A DNA stretch of 64,000 bases from Anastatus disparis. Its lineage: Eukaryota; Arthropoda; Insecta; Hymenoptera; Eupelmidae. The position numbers and the translations under genes were made by a program. Shown piece by piece: positions 1 to 11,600 of this stretch. The stretch spans positions 1,550,001-1,614,000 of the forward strand of contig JAFFSR010000240.1 in the NCBI GenBank assembly GCA_017163975.1. Reading direction: 5' to 3'. Position 1 is the stretch's first letter. Each line of letters opens with the position of its first letter. The notes below the pieces were generated by a model. That model did no database searches and was not told the DNA's origin. It was given only the letters and a program-made list of their open reading frames with translations.

Positions 1-396
1 AAATATTTTGAAACAGGGCCGCCATACATCAGCTAAACTGGTAGACGTACTAAAAATGCAAAATATTGTAGTTTCTGATTGAATATTTTTTCTAAATGGG
101 CGTCAACGTAACAATTTTTGCATATCAATCAAAAAGTAATTATCTTAACTATCTCTGGCCAGTTTTTGAATATTTTCGTATCACAATTCACAAAGATATG
201 GCATGAAATGTATCAACTTTCGATAGATTACCATATTAACCAATGTAAAAAAGTTAATTTTCAGGGTGTTCATTTGAAAAAATAAAGTCGTAAACGGGGT
301 CTCGAATTTTCATAAAATTTGTATCGAACCTTAATAAACAATCTCACAAAGTTTAATAATCATGGTATCACAAGTAATTTACTATTGAACCACCTT
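1..396. other. AT-rich sequence left of the satellite; nothing recognised
   Basis: Non-coding sequence on the left flank of the satellite. No match to the 316-bp monomer, no inverted repeat and no exon signal were seen. It would lie inside the intron downstream of the 4810-4931 exon. Confidence 0.6.
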
Positions 397-2679
397 AAGG
401 AAATTATGCTGCGGGAAAATATTGGATTTCACGGATAATTTACGGATAATTTACGGCAAATTATCCACTTCTTACTTTTCACTGTGCAGTGATATTACAC
501 ATAATACCATACTAATAAGATCATGAATTATGAAAGTATTACGATGAAGAGCGTTCAGCTAAGATATCGGTAATTCGGATTTGACAGATTGATTACGGCA
601 AAAAAGCGGCAAATTTTCAGCTATTTTACGATGGTCTAAGTCATTTTTTTCATCGATATTTTAAGGTACGCCGCTAACTTCTTTTCGAAGTTGGCATTGT
701 ACTCACTTTTTCAAGGAAATTATGACGTGGCAAAATATTGGATTTCACGGATAATTTACGGATAATTTACGGCTAATTATCCTATTCCTACTTTTCACTC
801 TGTAGTGATATTTCACATAATACCATACCAATAAGATCATGAATTATGAAAGTATTACGATGAAGAACGTTCAGCTAAGATATCGGTAATTCGGATTTGA
901 CAGATTGATTACGGCAAAAAAGCGGCAAATTTTCAGCTATTTTACGATGGTCTAAGTCTTTTTTTTCATTGATTTCTGAAGGTACGCCGCTAACTTCTTT
1001 TTGATGTTGGCGGTGTACTTACTTTTTTAAGGAAGTTATGTCGCGGCAAAATATTGGATTTCACGGATAATTTACGGATAATTTACGGCTAATTATCCTA
1101 TTCCTACTTTTCACTCTGCAGTGATATTTCACATAATACCATACCAATAAGATCATGAATTATGAAAGTATTACGATGAAGAACGTTTAGCTAAGATATC
1201 GGTGATTCGGATTTGACAGATTGATTACGGTAAAAAAGCGGCAAATTTTGAGCTATTTTACGATGGTCTAAGTCATTTTTTTCATCGATTTTTTAAGGTA
1301 CGCCGCTAACTTCTTTTCGAAGTTGGCAGTGTACTCACTTTTTCAAGGAAATTATGACGTGGCAAAATATTGGATTTTACGCATAATTTACGGATAATTT
1401 ACGGCTAATTATCCTATTCCTACTTTTCACTCTGTAGTGATATTTCACATAATACCATACCAATAAGATCATGAATTATGAAAGTATTACGATGAAGAGC
1501 GTTCAGCTAAGATATCGGTAATTCGTATTTGATAGATTGATTACGGCAAAAAAGCGGCAAATTTTGAGCTATTATACGATGGTCTAAGTCATTTTTTTAA
1601 TTGATTTCTGAAGGTACGCTGCTAACTTCTTTTTGAAGTTGGCGGTGTACTCACTTTTTTAAGAAAATTATTCCGCGGAAAAATATTGGATTTCATGGAT
1701 AATTTACGGATAATTTACGGCAAATTATCCACTTCCTACTTTTCACTCTGCAGTGATATTTCACATAATACCATACCAATAAGATCATGAATAATGAAAG
1801 TATTACGATGAAGAACGTTCAGCTAAGATATCGGTAATTCGGATTTGACAGATTGATTACGGCAAAAAAGCGGCAAATTTTCAGCTATTTTACGATGGTC
1901 TAAGTCATTTTTTTCATTGATTTCTGAAGGTACGCCGCTAACTTCTTTTCGAAGTTGGCAGTGTACTCACTTTTTCAAGGAAATTATGACGTGGCAAAAT
2001 ATTGGATTTCACGGATAATTTACGGATAATTTACGGCTAATTATCCTATTCCTACTTTTCACTCTGCAGTGATATTTCACATAATACCATACCAATAAGA
2101 TCATGAATTATGAAAGTATTACGATGAAGAACGTTCAGCTAAGATATCGGTAATTCGGATTTGACAGATTGATTACGGCAAAAAGGCGGCAAATTTTCAG
2201 CTATTTTACGATGGTCTAAGTCATTTTATTAATCGATTTTTTAAGGTACGCCGCTAACTTTTTTTCGAAGTTGGCATTGTACTCACTTTTTCAAGGAAAT
2301 TATGACGTGGCAAAATATTGGATTTTACGCATAATTTACGGATAATTTACGGCAAATTATCCACTTCCTACTTTTCACTGTGCAGTGATATTTCACATAA
2401 TACCATACTAATAAGATCATGAATTATGAAAGTATTACGATGAAGAACGTTCAGCTAAGATATCGGTAATTCGGATTTGACAGATTGATTACGGCAAAAA
2501 AGCGGCAAATTTTGAGCTATTTTACGATGGTCTAAGTCTTTTTTTTCATTGATTTCTGAAGGTACCCCGCTAACTTCTTTTTGAAGTTGGCGGTGTACTT
2601 ACTTTTTCAAGGAATTTATGTCGCGGCAAAATATTGGATTTCACGGATAATTTACGGATAATTTACGGCAAATTATCCA
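397..2679. repeat. Satellite array, 316-bp monomer, about 7.2 copies
   Basis: The marker ATTGGATTT recurs at 421, 737, 1053, 1369, 1685, 2001, 2317 and 2633, so every interval is exactly 316 bases with no net indel. Each monomer carries GGATAATTTAC in tandem (two copies, slightly varied in some units), a conserved ATAAGATCATGAATTATG block, and a potential hairpin CGCTAACTTC-loop-GAAGTTGGCG. Two monomer types alternate. Type A has TTCGAAGTTGGCA and GACGTGG; type B has TTTGAAGTTGGCG (or GATGTTGGCG) and CGCGG. The order is A, B, A, B, B/A hybrid, A, B. The array begins near AAGGAAATTATG at 397 and ends near 2679, in the intron downstream of the Sam68-like exon. Confidence 0.97.
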
Positions 2680-3419
2680 ATAGTTATTTTTATAGTACAG
2701 AGAAAGTACTGAGCCAACTTCAGGGGAGTCTTTAAATCAATATGAATTTATAGCCGTAATTTAAAAAAATTTTTTTGATTTAAAATTTTTATATCACAAA
2801 ATAAATATATGGAAAATGTAAGGGTGTTAATATTTATGCAGAATACTTACAAATCAGTTTCTTCTTCCATAATGTTCATATACTTTGGTTATAAAGCAAA
2901 AAATTCTGTATTAGATATACTTTAAAAACTTCTTTAAAATTTAAAAGGAACAATTTAAAAATTAGGTTAAATTAGATTGTATCGACCAGAAAAAAAAATT
3001 CCGAAAATTTTCTGTTAATTTAATGCTACCTTTCCTGAACCACAACATCTGGCTTTTCTAAAATTTTACTTTCACAGTCTAATGTCTGTTCTGTGAATAT
3101 GCGCCCCAAAGTAGTTTGGTTATAAAAAGAGAAAAGCAAAACCATGTAATCTGAACATCCATTTACAGTTAGGAAATTTAAAAGTGTAAGAGAATTTAGC
3201 CTCAATCCCTTCCCGCGCTCTAATTCTCGCAATTGGCCCGCCTAAGTGCAACGAAAATTTTCTACTACACAAAAACAAGGCTAACATGTTTATAAAACTC
3301 TCTCTCGGGTGTTTTCGCGCCGAGTCATGTGTATGCATAGTTGCCAATAAACTTTTTTTTTAAACGAAAAAAAAAATTAAAATAAAAGGTAGCTTGAAAC
3401 TGAGTTTATTTTATTTTAT

Positions 3420-3720
3420 CTCCTATGGCTGGCTAAGTTCGTTTACCCTTGCTAGCGCGAGAGAGAGAGCTTGGGGAAGCTTTTCCGACGTTGTAATTGG
3501 CCAAACTGATTTTCAGTGGTAGAGTAGAGTGTGAGATAGCCAAAGAGAGAAAGTGAGAGAGAGAGAGAGAGTATACGAACAGCCTATTTAAACCTTGGAA
3601 CCTCGTTGAACGTCGTTAACTGTGGAAGTAATTAATAGGAGGACGCAAGAGAACGGAAGCCAGTCACTTGCTGAGAGGCAAGATAAGCGTGTAAGAAATA
3701 GCAGGGATTTCATGCTTGGT
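3420..3720. promoter_or_regulatory. GA-rich, more complex island with a TATA-like motif; possible regulatory element
   Basis: This segment is clearly less AT-rich than its surroundings. It holds several GAGAG runs, a (GA)n tract at 3554-3571, and TATTTAAA at 3585-3592. GA repeats are typical binding sites for GAGA-type factors in insects. No open reading frame follows that looks real. It could be an intronic enhancer, an internal promoter or merely simple sequence. Confidence 0.3.
3554..3571. repeat. (GA)n microsatellite
   Basis: An uninterrupted run of GA dinucleotides inside the GA-rich island. Confidence 0.9.
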
Positions 3721-4809
3721 AGTAAAAATCAAGAACGTTTGATTGAAATAGATATACTTTTTTCTTTTTTTTTTTTTTAATTCAACCCTAAAGGTTACAT
3801 TGATTTATTTTTTTTAGATATGTAGACTGGATTATTTTCTGAAATATTGATAACTGCTGTTTTTTCATGCTACGAATATACAACTAACAATTACAAAATA
3901 TATCAAAATGAAATTGGACGTATGAAAAATATTATTTGAAATTTTTCCTGAAAAAAAAAATGTAAAACAATAGTAGTATGTTTTACAGAATTTACAGAAT
4001 ACCATTACAAAATAAAAATCGCGTTTAAAAACTGGTATCTTTGGCAGGGTTATAAAATCAGATTTAAAATAATATTGTTAGTATAAAAAAAATGTAGAGC
4101 AAGTACTGTAGCGAAATTCAAAATTGAAATCAAAATTTTAATTGTTTCTCTCATTATATTATGAAATTTTTTTCGTTATAATATTTTGCTTTTAATTGAT
4201 GGATACATATTATTGTTATTTTAAATAAAAATATAAAAATGTATACCAGAGATGTATGATAAATAATTAAGGTTCTTGTTAGTGCAAAGTTCTTTATTAC
4301 GGTTTAAAATAAAATAACGTTACTTAATAATCTCAGCCAAAAATTGTATTAAAAATGTTTCTTTTTTTATTTAATAAAAAAGAAAATTATACATAAATAA
4401 TATCTAACTTATAAAAATATTAACTAGAGTAAACTAGATTAGTTGTAACACTAGTGGACATATTGTTTTAGTAATATTATAGATATTTTTCATTTGATAA
4501 ATTTGCGTTAAAGTTGTAAAGTTTAAAAAGAATTCGTAGAGTGGTGGAAAATTAAAAAATCTGAAAAATTTTACATATTGAAAGAGTAATTTGTAAACTC
4601 AAAAATAAAACCTAACCTAAAATCCGAAGTCGCCTTAATAGGATCATATTACTTTTCTTATCAACTTAACCGTTTTTTAAAAAAAAAGTCAATAATCGAA
4701 AAATAAAGTACTGTCAATATATCTTATAATACGTGAGCTTCAATTTTAATGTTAAAGTTATAAATGAATTTGAGCAAATCACATAGTCATTGATAATGAC
4801 ATTACTTAC

Positions 4810-4931
4810 CTTAGGGTGTTCCCGTACGGGCACCAATACTTTGACAGCTACCCTAATCGGTTTCTCACGATAAATGTCTACATACTTAATCTCCTTGCTT
4901 GGTTTACCACTTGACTGGGTCTTCTGAATTT
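4810..4931 (-). CDS. Internal exon of a Sam68-like (KHDRBS/STAR family) KH-domain RNA-binding protein
   Basis: Seen: on the minus strand a polypyrimidine tract ending TTATGTTACAG is followed by a 122-base open segment and then the 5' splice site AAG|GTAAGTAAT. The segment starts with two bases completing a codon and then reads 40 codons without a stop, beginning IQKTQSSGKPSKE, continuing IKYVDIYREKPIRV and ending AVKVLVPVREHPK. Known: in Sam68-type proteins IEKIQKG is followed by a linker, then a K/R-V-L-I/V-P-V-K-x-x-P-K/R segment that opens the KH (maxi-KH, GSG/STAR) domain, and then FNFVGKLLGP. This exon stops exactly before that FNFVGK segment. Such proteins bind A/U-rich RNA in the nucleus and regulate splicing. 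The next exon is not found in the 4.8 kb to the left and the preceding exon is not found in the 59 kb to the right, so only this piece is inside the window. Phase is 1 at the 5' end and 0 at the 3' end. The family is clear; which insect paralogue (Kep1, nsr, a qkr gene or a KHDRBS2-like gene) is not decided. Confidence 0.9.
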
Positions 4932-7900
4932 CTGTAACATAAAAAAATAGTTGCTACTTTATTAAATGTCATTTTTTCTAAGACTACATTTAAACTCATG
5001 AAGGAGAAAGAAAGGAATGAAATTCCGTATCGAAAGAAAGGATAAAGGATAAAAAATGAGTCGAAATAAAGGATCAAGATGGCTAGTGTTTTTTTTCTGG
5101 TTTACTAACACCATAAGAAAGCATACACACAATATTTAAGAGGCAAGTTTTTTTTCAAAGTACCAAAATGAGATTTAACCCTTGGTGAACTGTATATCCC
5201 TTATTATTTAGGAGATACGCATTCTCCCTATGAGAGTTAGAAAAAAGATGTTTGTTGTATTATTGAAAAAGAAACATGTTGACTAGACTACATTGTATGT
5301 TATTCGAATTATCGATCCAAGAAATAAAATAGGCTCGAAGATATTTGATTTTATTTTGTGTTAAGAATTCACGAAAGATATATTGTAAATTTAAATATAA
5401 AACGATAAAAGAGAAAATCAATATTTATTACTGATAGTAATGAGAACAGTAATCCTTTTTTTTTTAATTCGTGACAAAAGGAAGTTTCATAATCTTTTAA
5501 ACTAATATCCGATTCAAATGAATGATTAAAAAAAATTTTAAAAGTCAAGTACCATCATCTTAATGATCACCTAAATAATTCCCAAAATCCGTCTAGCTTT
5601 GGAAGATTAATGAAAATTATATATTCACTATTGCATAAATCATACAAAAGTCTATGACAAATTAAAGTTCACGTTTTACTATTATAAAGACTCTGTCGCT
5701 CTTACGCTTTTACTACTATTCCAATCAGCTAAAATTCTCGAAAGCTTTCGCAGGCAAAGCTTTTGCGTTCGTTACTATTGTCGGCGAGAGGAAAAATGAC
5801 GTTTTACGAGTATTGCCGTTTTCAGAACTATACGGCTTTACTCATGAATAAAAATGAGTTACAGAAATTATTTTGCTTATTTTTTCCCTCCACTTTGCTC
5901 CGTAATGAGCTTGAATTTTATTAAACTATAATCAGAAAGATTTACAACTGTAAAAGACGTTAATTAGGTTTACTTTTCATTTTTTAGTATTTTTAATATG
6001 TAGAGCTTGAAATTATAAAGCATTTTTTTTATAGCTTATTTTTAAGATATTCTCTCAATGTTTATTTTTTTAGATTTTTAAGCTTTTTCGTTAATTATAT
6101 TTTGCATAATAAACATGACAATAAATTAAAAATCAATTAATGAATAGAATCTTCAATGTAAAATAACGAAAAATATCACCCTTGAATCTTAAACAAAGGA
6201 ATGATTTCTTTTATCAAAAACATCTTTTTAAATCAATTCCAAACTCATTTCGAATGTGATCAAGATAACCATCTTTAAAGAAAGCTTCAATATCTTCATT
6301 TTATCCGTGTATTCAGACAAACTTCGATTGAACTTATCAATGGGAATACCTTGAGTGAAATTTTCACATAACCGAACGATAAAACGCGATCGAAAAGTTT
6401 CAAAATGAAAATGGCGTTAAAAAAAAGAGAAGAAAAGAACTAAAAATAAGGGGGACGTCGATTCGTTCTTCGTGGAACTTCATCGTGAAATCACAATAGA
6501 TGATCAAAAAGAGAGAGAGAGAGAGAAAGAGGGCGAGAGAAAAAGAGAAAAGTAAAGGCACAAAGACTTGCGGTACTCAATGCTTTTGCTTCTAAAAAGG
6601 AGAGACAAACTTTAGGGGAAGGTACTCGTCGCACACCGCTCTGCTGGTAAAACTTTTTGAAAAGCTTCGTGTTTCGCGCCTCATGGATATAGAACACGGA
6701 ATTCCGAGTTCTTTCGAATGTATTTGTACTTTTTCACAAGAGAAACCACGGTACGCATGTATAACACCAACTTTTTTCTTCCTCTTTTTTTTTCTTCGAG
6801 TAGATTTTTTTTGACATTGTTCTAACAATTACTTTTTTTTGTTTTCTGTTTTATATATATTTTTTAATCATAGAAGCTTTTTAAGTATTTTTATTCCAAT
6901 AAAATATCGTTTTAATTATTGATTTAAAAATTAACTACTAATACAGGTGTTATTAAAATATTTTTTTCGTAATTTATATTACGGTTGAATATTTCTTTTT
7001 ATTAATATTTAAAAAGCTATTAAAAAATAATTGGTTTTTCTTTTCTTTTTTCTTTTCAGAAATTTTTATCTCCTATAGGGTCATTAAATTTTTTTATAGC
7101 ATATTAAACTTTTTCTTTTTTCAATCATTAATTAATAAGTTACGTTAAAAAAAGTTAAGATTTTCTTATTCATTATAATCGATTAATTGGATGGGTTAAA
7201 GTACGTTATTAAATACTAAATAACATTAAAAATAGAATAATTAAAATTACAAATGTTGACCTGATTTAAAAAATAATTTTACTTCAAGTATACAACCAAA
7301 TTTACAGGAGCACACATGCATCATTTATACCATAACCTTTAAATACACATAAAAATTAGTGAATGATAAAATAAACCACTTTTCAACATAATATCGAACT
7401 TTTATGCCTGGCCGATATAATGCATTTAACGCTCCTAAATAAAAATCGTATAGTACGTGCGCGTATATTTACAGATACATAGTAGATCATATATCCGCCG
7501 TTTTAAAGAGTCATTTCATTATACTACGCACTTGCATCAAGCTATAGAATACTTTCTCATTTCTCAAGCACTCAATTTCCTCGTACTTTTTTTACTTTAC
7601 TCTTCCTTTAATATCAAGTATGTTCATCTTACAATGGAAGGTCGCATGTGCAGAAAATAAGCGGTCAGCAGCTGAAGTAAAAAAAAATGACTGTATATAT
7701 ATGTACATATAAAAGTCCTATCTCTTTGTATATGTGTGTATATACGTATAAAGCAAAATGAGCTTCCATGTAACTATCTTAAAAGTCATGAAGGGCGGTT
7801 ATCGTGCATCCGTGAGATTATCTACCCCAAGACGTTACTTTCGCACGAGTACCGTAATGGATAAAAAAAAGAAAAGAAAAGAGTCAGTCCCTTGTATACC

Positions 7901-8262
7901 GTTAGGATATATATCAGCCTATAGTGTAGAAAAGGTTCTATGTTTTTGATTACATAACAAAACATGATTTTACGTCGAGAGTAGTGACACATAAAAGAAA
8001 CATAATGAAGTTGATGTAGACTCCGCGATGTGCTTTAGAAAAATGATACGGATATAGAAAAATTTTGTTGCGAGAAGTATAAGGAAAAATGTAGTAAAGC
8101 GATTGATTATTAATTTTTCTTTTGTTAGAGATTAAATTCTTGAAGGATTTTTATTTCTAGAATCTTACTTTCTCAAAGCGTGCAAATCATATTTTATTAT
8201 TTATAAATATTATTTTTTTTTTGAGGTTGTAGATAATTTATTTTGAATAAATTTTATCATTT
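4932..8262 (-). other. Giant intron, 3' end segment
   Basis: Starts at the acceptor AG of the Sam68-like exon. Mostly AT-rich. Two more complex patches, at 5680-5890 and 6360-6780, contain AAGCTTTTGCG-like words and GA runs; (GA)n lies at 6511-6526. Short open frames on both strands in these patches look like by-products of purine runs. No other exon is recognised. Confidence 0.6.
6511..6526. repeat. (GA)n microsatellite
   Basis: A run of eight GA units within a longer purine tract. Confidence 0.9.
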
Positions 8263-8662
8263 GTACACTTGGATAATGGAAATAAGACATTCATGTATAC
8301 ACAAGAAGACCTGGACAGAACTCTCTCAATGTTGTTCGAAGGGAAGGATCACTCAGGAAAGTTTCTCAAGAATTTGAAATCCCTAAGTCAACGCTGCATT
8401 CTAAAATCGTTGGATGGGTGCCAGAACATTGCAGAAAAGGTTCACCAACAGCCTTAACTACGTAAAGAAAAAATCCGTGTAAAAAAGTGGATCATCGGTA
8501 GAGCTAAAGTTAGTTATCCTACTTCATGCCAATAAAGTCAAAGATACAGTGTAACGCGTGTTAAAAGAAGGTGAAAGAAAGGCAATGTTTGCAAATAATA
8601 GATAAGGTGACGATTGGTTTAATAAATTTTCACGAAGACGCTCTGAGATGAAAATTAATTAA
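8263..8662 (+). pseudogene. Decayed pogo/Tigger-type transposase fragment (psq and CENP-B type helix-turn-helix region)
   Basis: Seen: after ATG GAT AAT GGA at 8275 region the frame reads FMYTQEDLDRTLSMLFEGK. One frameshift later, a second frame reads SLRKVSQEFEIPKSTLHSKI and then VGWVPEHCRKGSPTALT. Further along, in shifted frames, come KKWIIGRAKVSYPTS, RVLKEGERKAMFANNR and GDDWFNKF. Known: this order matches the psq-type helix-turn-helix followed by the CENP-B/Tigger helix-turn-helix of pogo-superfamily transposases and their domesticated relatives (S-x-R-x-x-x-x-F-x-I-P-x-S-T-L, then W-x-x-x-F). Frameshifts and in-frame stops (for example TAA at 8455) show it is dead. The DDE catalytic domain is absent, so only the N-terminal 130 or so residues remain. 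No terminal repeats were found. It sits in antisense orientation inside the giant intron. Confidence 0.8.
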
Positions 8663-11600
8663 TAAGGCAGTGATATTAAGTATTTGAAAGCTACTGTATT
8701 AAATTAATTAAATTTGTTAGTCAATCCCATTTTAATCACTACAAAATAAGTTAATCAACATTATGATTTTATTCGACATTGTTTGATGGTACGAGAGTAA
8801 TAACGTTTATTTATGCAGCTGTGCATCTATACAGTTACGTTCGATTAGATTTATTAATTAGTTTAATAAAGTTTTACAGTAGATTATGTTTGCATATTAA
8901 ATTTTAAAAATAAATCATACGAATTCCTTTTTGCACTATTTGACAAATACATTTCATTAAAAAATTTTTTTTATGTCAATATATATTAATTTATGTAAAT
9001 AGCTTTAAAAATATTAGATATTTTTTTTTTAAATATTTGTTTTTTTTCAACTCGGCATACCTTTGTTCTCGGCACTCGAGGGGTTAAATAAAAAAAATTT
9101 AATTTACAATGAATTATATTATTTAACTGATAAAAAACGCAGTTTATTATACTTCTAAATTTAATCTAGCACTTTCAATACAAAAATTCAGTGAAAATAA
9201 AATTTTTATTGATGCATATTTTTAATTAAAACTGAATATGTTCAATTTAAAGAAGTATTAAATTTTGGGTGTTATTGAAAGAAAAAAAGAAAAAAATTCA
9301 CCCTCACATAAAAAAATAATAAAATGTCATAAAAATTTGATATTTAATATTTTGAAATAAATATTCTTTTAATCCTCTTTTTATAAGTATGAAGCTGTTT
9401 TATAAGCTATTTATATGCAGATAAATTCATTAAAATAAAGCACTCACTGATTCGATGGGATTCCGTGAAATTGATTTTTAATTCCATTTCATAACAAAAA
9501 TTTTTTACTTTTATCAATAAAAATTTTTGAATTAATTAATCTTTTGTTATGAATAAAAAAGATAAATTTATAAATAATTTATAAAATTTTCTGAAAAAGT
9601 TAAATAAATTTTTAAATTAACAATCATAATTTTCTTAAATTAAATTAGCACGATACCTTAATTTTTCTATTCATTCATGTTTTACGTAACGCTAATATAA
9701 CTTATTAAAACAAACTTTCTAAATTAACATTTGTCTGCTTATTATTGAAAACATTTTTTCAACAAAATAATAAGACACTAAATTTTAATCTAAACATTCT
9801 TCTGATTGACTTTGAGCCACGAATTCTCTCGTTTGTTGAATTACAAAAACGCAATTAAATTAATTTCCAAAAAAATTAAAACATTCTTCTCTATTTATTT
9901 TATCAGTTGTGATAATAATAATATGTTCCAAGAAAAAAGGCTTAAAAATATAATAAATTAAAAAATCTTTGTCAAAAATAAATTTTTTTTACAAATCCAT
10001 CGTTATTCTATATTAGCAGCAAACAACATACATTACAGTTAAACTCAAGGTATAGCCGATCGTAGTATTGTAAACCTACGAAATTCTCCTACCGAAATCC
10101 TCACGTACACGAATTATTAGCTGCAAGTGCGTAAAGTCATATTTTATAATAAGACCAAAGCTTTATATAACCCTCTAGGCTATATTGTTACAATGTAGCC
10201 AAAAGAGTAAGAGAGAGAGAATTGCTAAAGTAAAGCCAAGCACTAGATTCTCATGGTATATCCAGAGAGACCCAAAGAGCCAAAGCAATACGTATTTCGT
10301 ATCGATGTGGTATATGTATATATACGGCGTGACCAATGCACATTATCTTTTGGATTATTGATAAATACGTTCCGGTTCCGGTCTTTCGCTCTTGTTTTCT
10401 ACTAAAATATTACCAATAACCTAGGTGCGCTACATCTTTGTATTGAATTCTACTTGTGCTTTTATTTCACCCAAGCGCTAGCTTTTGTTAAGTCACTTGG
10501 AACGTTACCTTTATTTCTTTTTCAATTTTTTGTTATTTTAATTTAATGACAACTTTACACACGTGAAAACTTGTGTTCGCATTTATCTTTGTTATCTCTT
10601 TTTTTTGTTTAAAATTGGAAGGAACTTTTCAGTTTGTATTTTAAATATGTCATATTATAACCTTGTTTCAATCTGCATTTATATTGCTTTGTTTGAAATA
10701 TATTTTCACGATATAAAATGCCAGAACTCATTAAAATGATGATGTATATCAAGTTTAATATATATTGCTCGCTAGAATTTAATTTGTAAAAGAGGTGTTC
10801 TTTCTGTTTTCCAATTTTTTTTTTTTATTTCTCCAACGATTCGTGTTTTAATGTAAATAACTCGGTTGGAAAAACGGTTTTTATTTTAAATAATGCAACT
10901 TAATAAATAAAATATGATGACAAAATCTAAAAAATTTTATACGGACAACGAAATGTAGTTTTTAAATTTGCGAACGGAATAAAAGACATTTAACAATTCA
11001 TATTCGATGGAATTGAAAAATTAATTTTAAAAAATTCAATTGTCAAGTTAATTTTAGATTCGTGCACTGTTGTAATAAAAGATAGAAATCATTTTAAATA
11101 ATATAGGTTATGCAGTACCTTTTTTTAACAAACATTCGATTGGAAATCCATCGTACTTTAAATACATCCAACATAAATAAATTTTTTTAAACCTAAAAAA
11201 CATGTTAAATCATGTTGTATGATTGTATAATAAAAAGAACGCTCAGGAAATGTTTCGAATTTTATAGCATTTAATTTGTTAAATTATGTTGCCTACTCTC
11301 TTTTTCGATCAAATAATGCTAGATGTAAAGGACGGTTGCCATGTTACAACGCAAGTAAATGTAACTAATTATATTGTTGTAAATGGGTTTCAAATTATCA
11401 TTAAATTCCTTTCGTTTAATTTGCATGAGATATTTCAGAAAATTACAATTGACAATGCTATCGTAATTATAATGTGAATTGTCAAAGGTTTTACATTGTT
11501 TGAAAAATTAAGCTAATTATTAATATATTAACATATTTTGAAAAATATCGATGGAATTTCGATGTTAATTTTATTGAAATTTCAAAATATAGAAAAATTA

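Larger units (their letters stand above)
2680..4809 (-). other. Intron downstream of the Sam68-like exon (part)
   Basis: AT-rich sequence between the satellite and the donor site of the exon at 4810. The KH-core exon that should follow (encoding FNFVGKLLGP) is not seen on the minus strand here, so it must lie beyond the left edge. The only distinct content is a GA-rich island at 3420-3720, listed separately. Confidence 0.7.

Noticed and set aside
397..2679. CRISPR-like array
   Set aside because: The repeat unit is 316 bp with no unique spacers, and the genome context is eukaryotic; it is a satellite.
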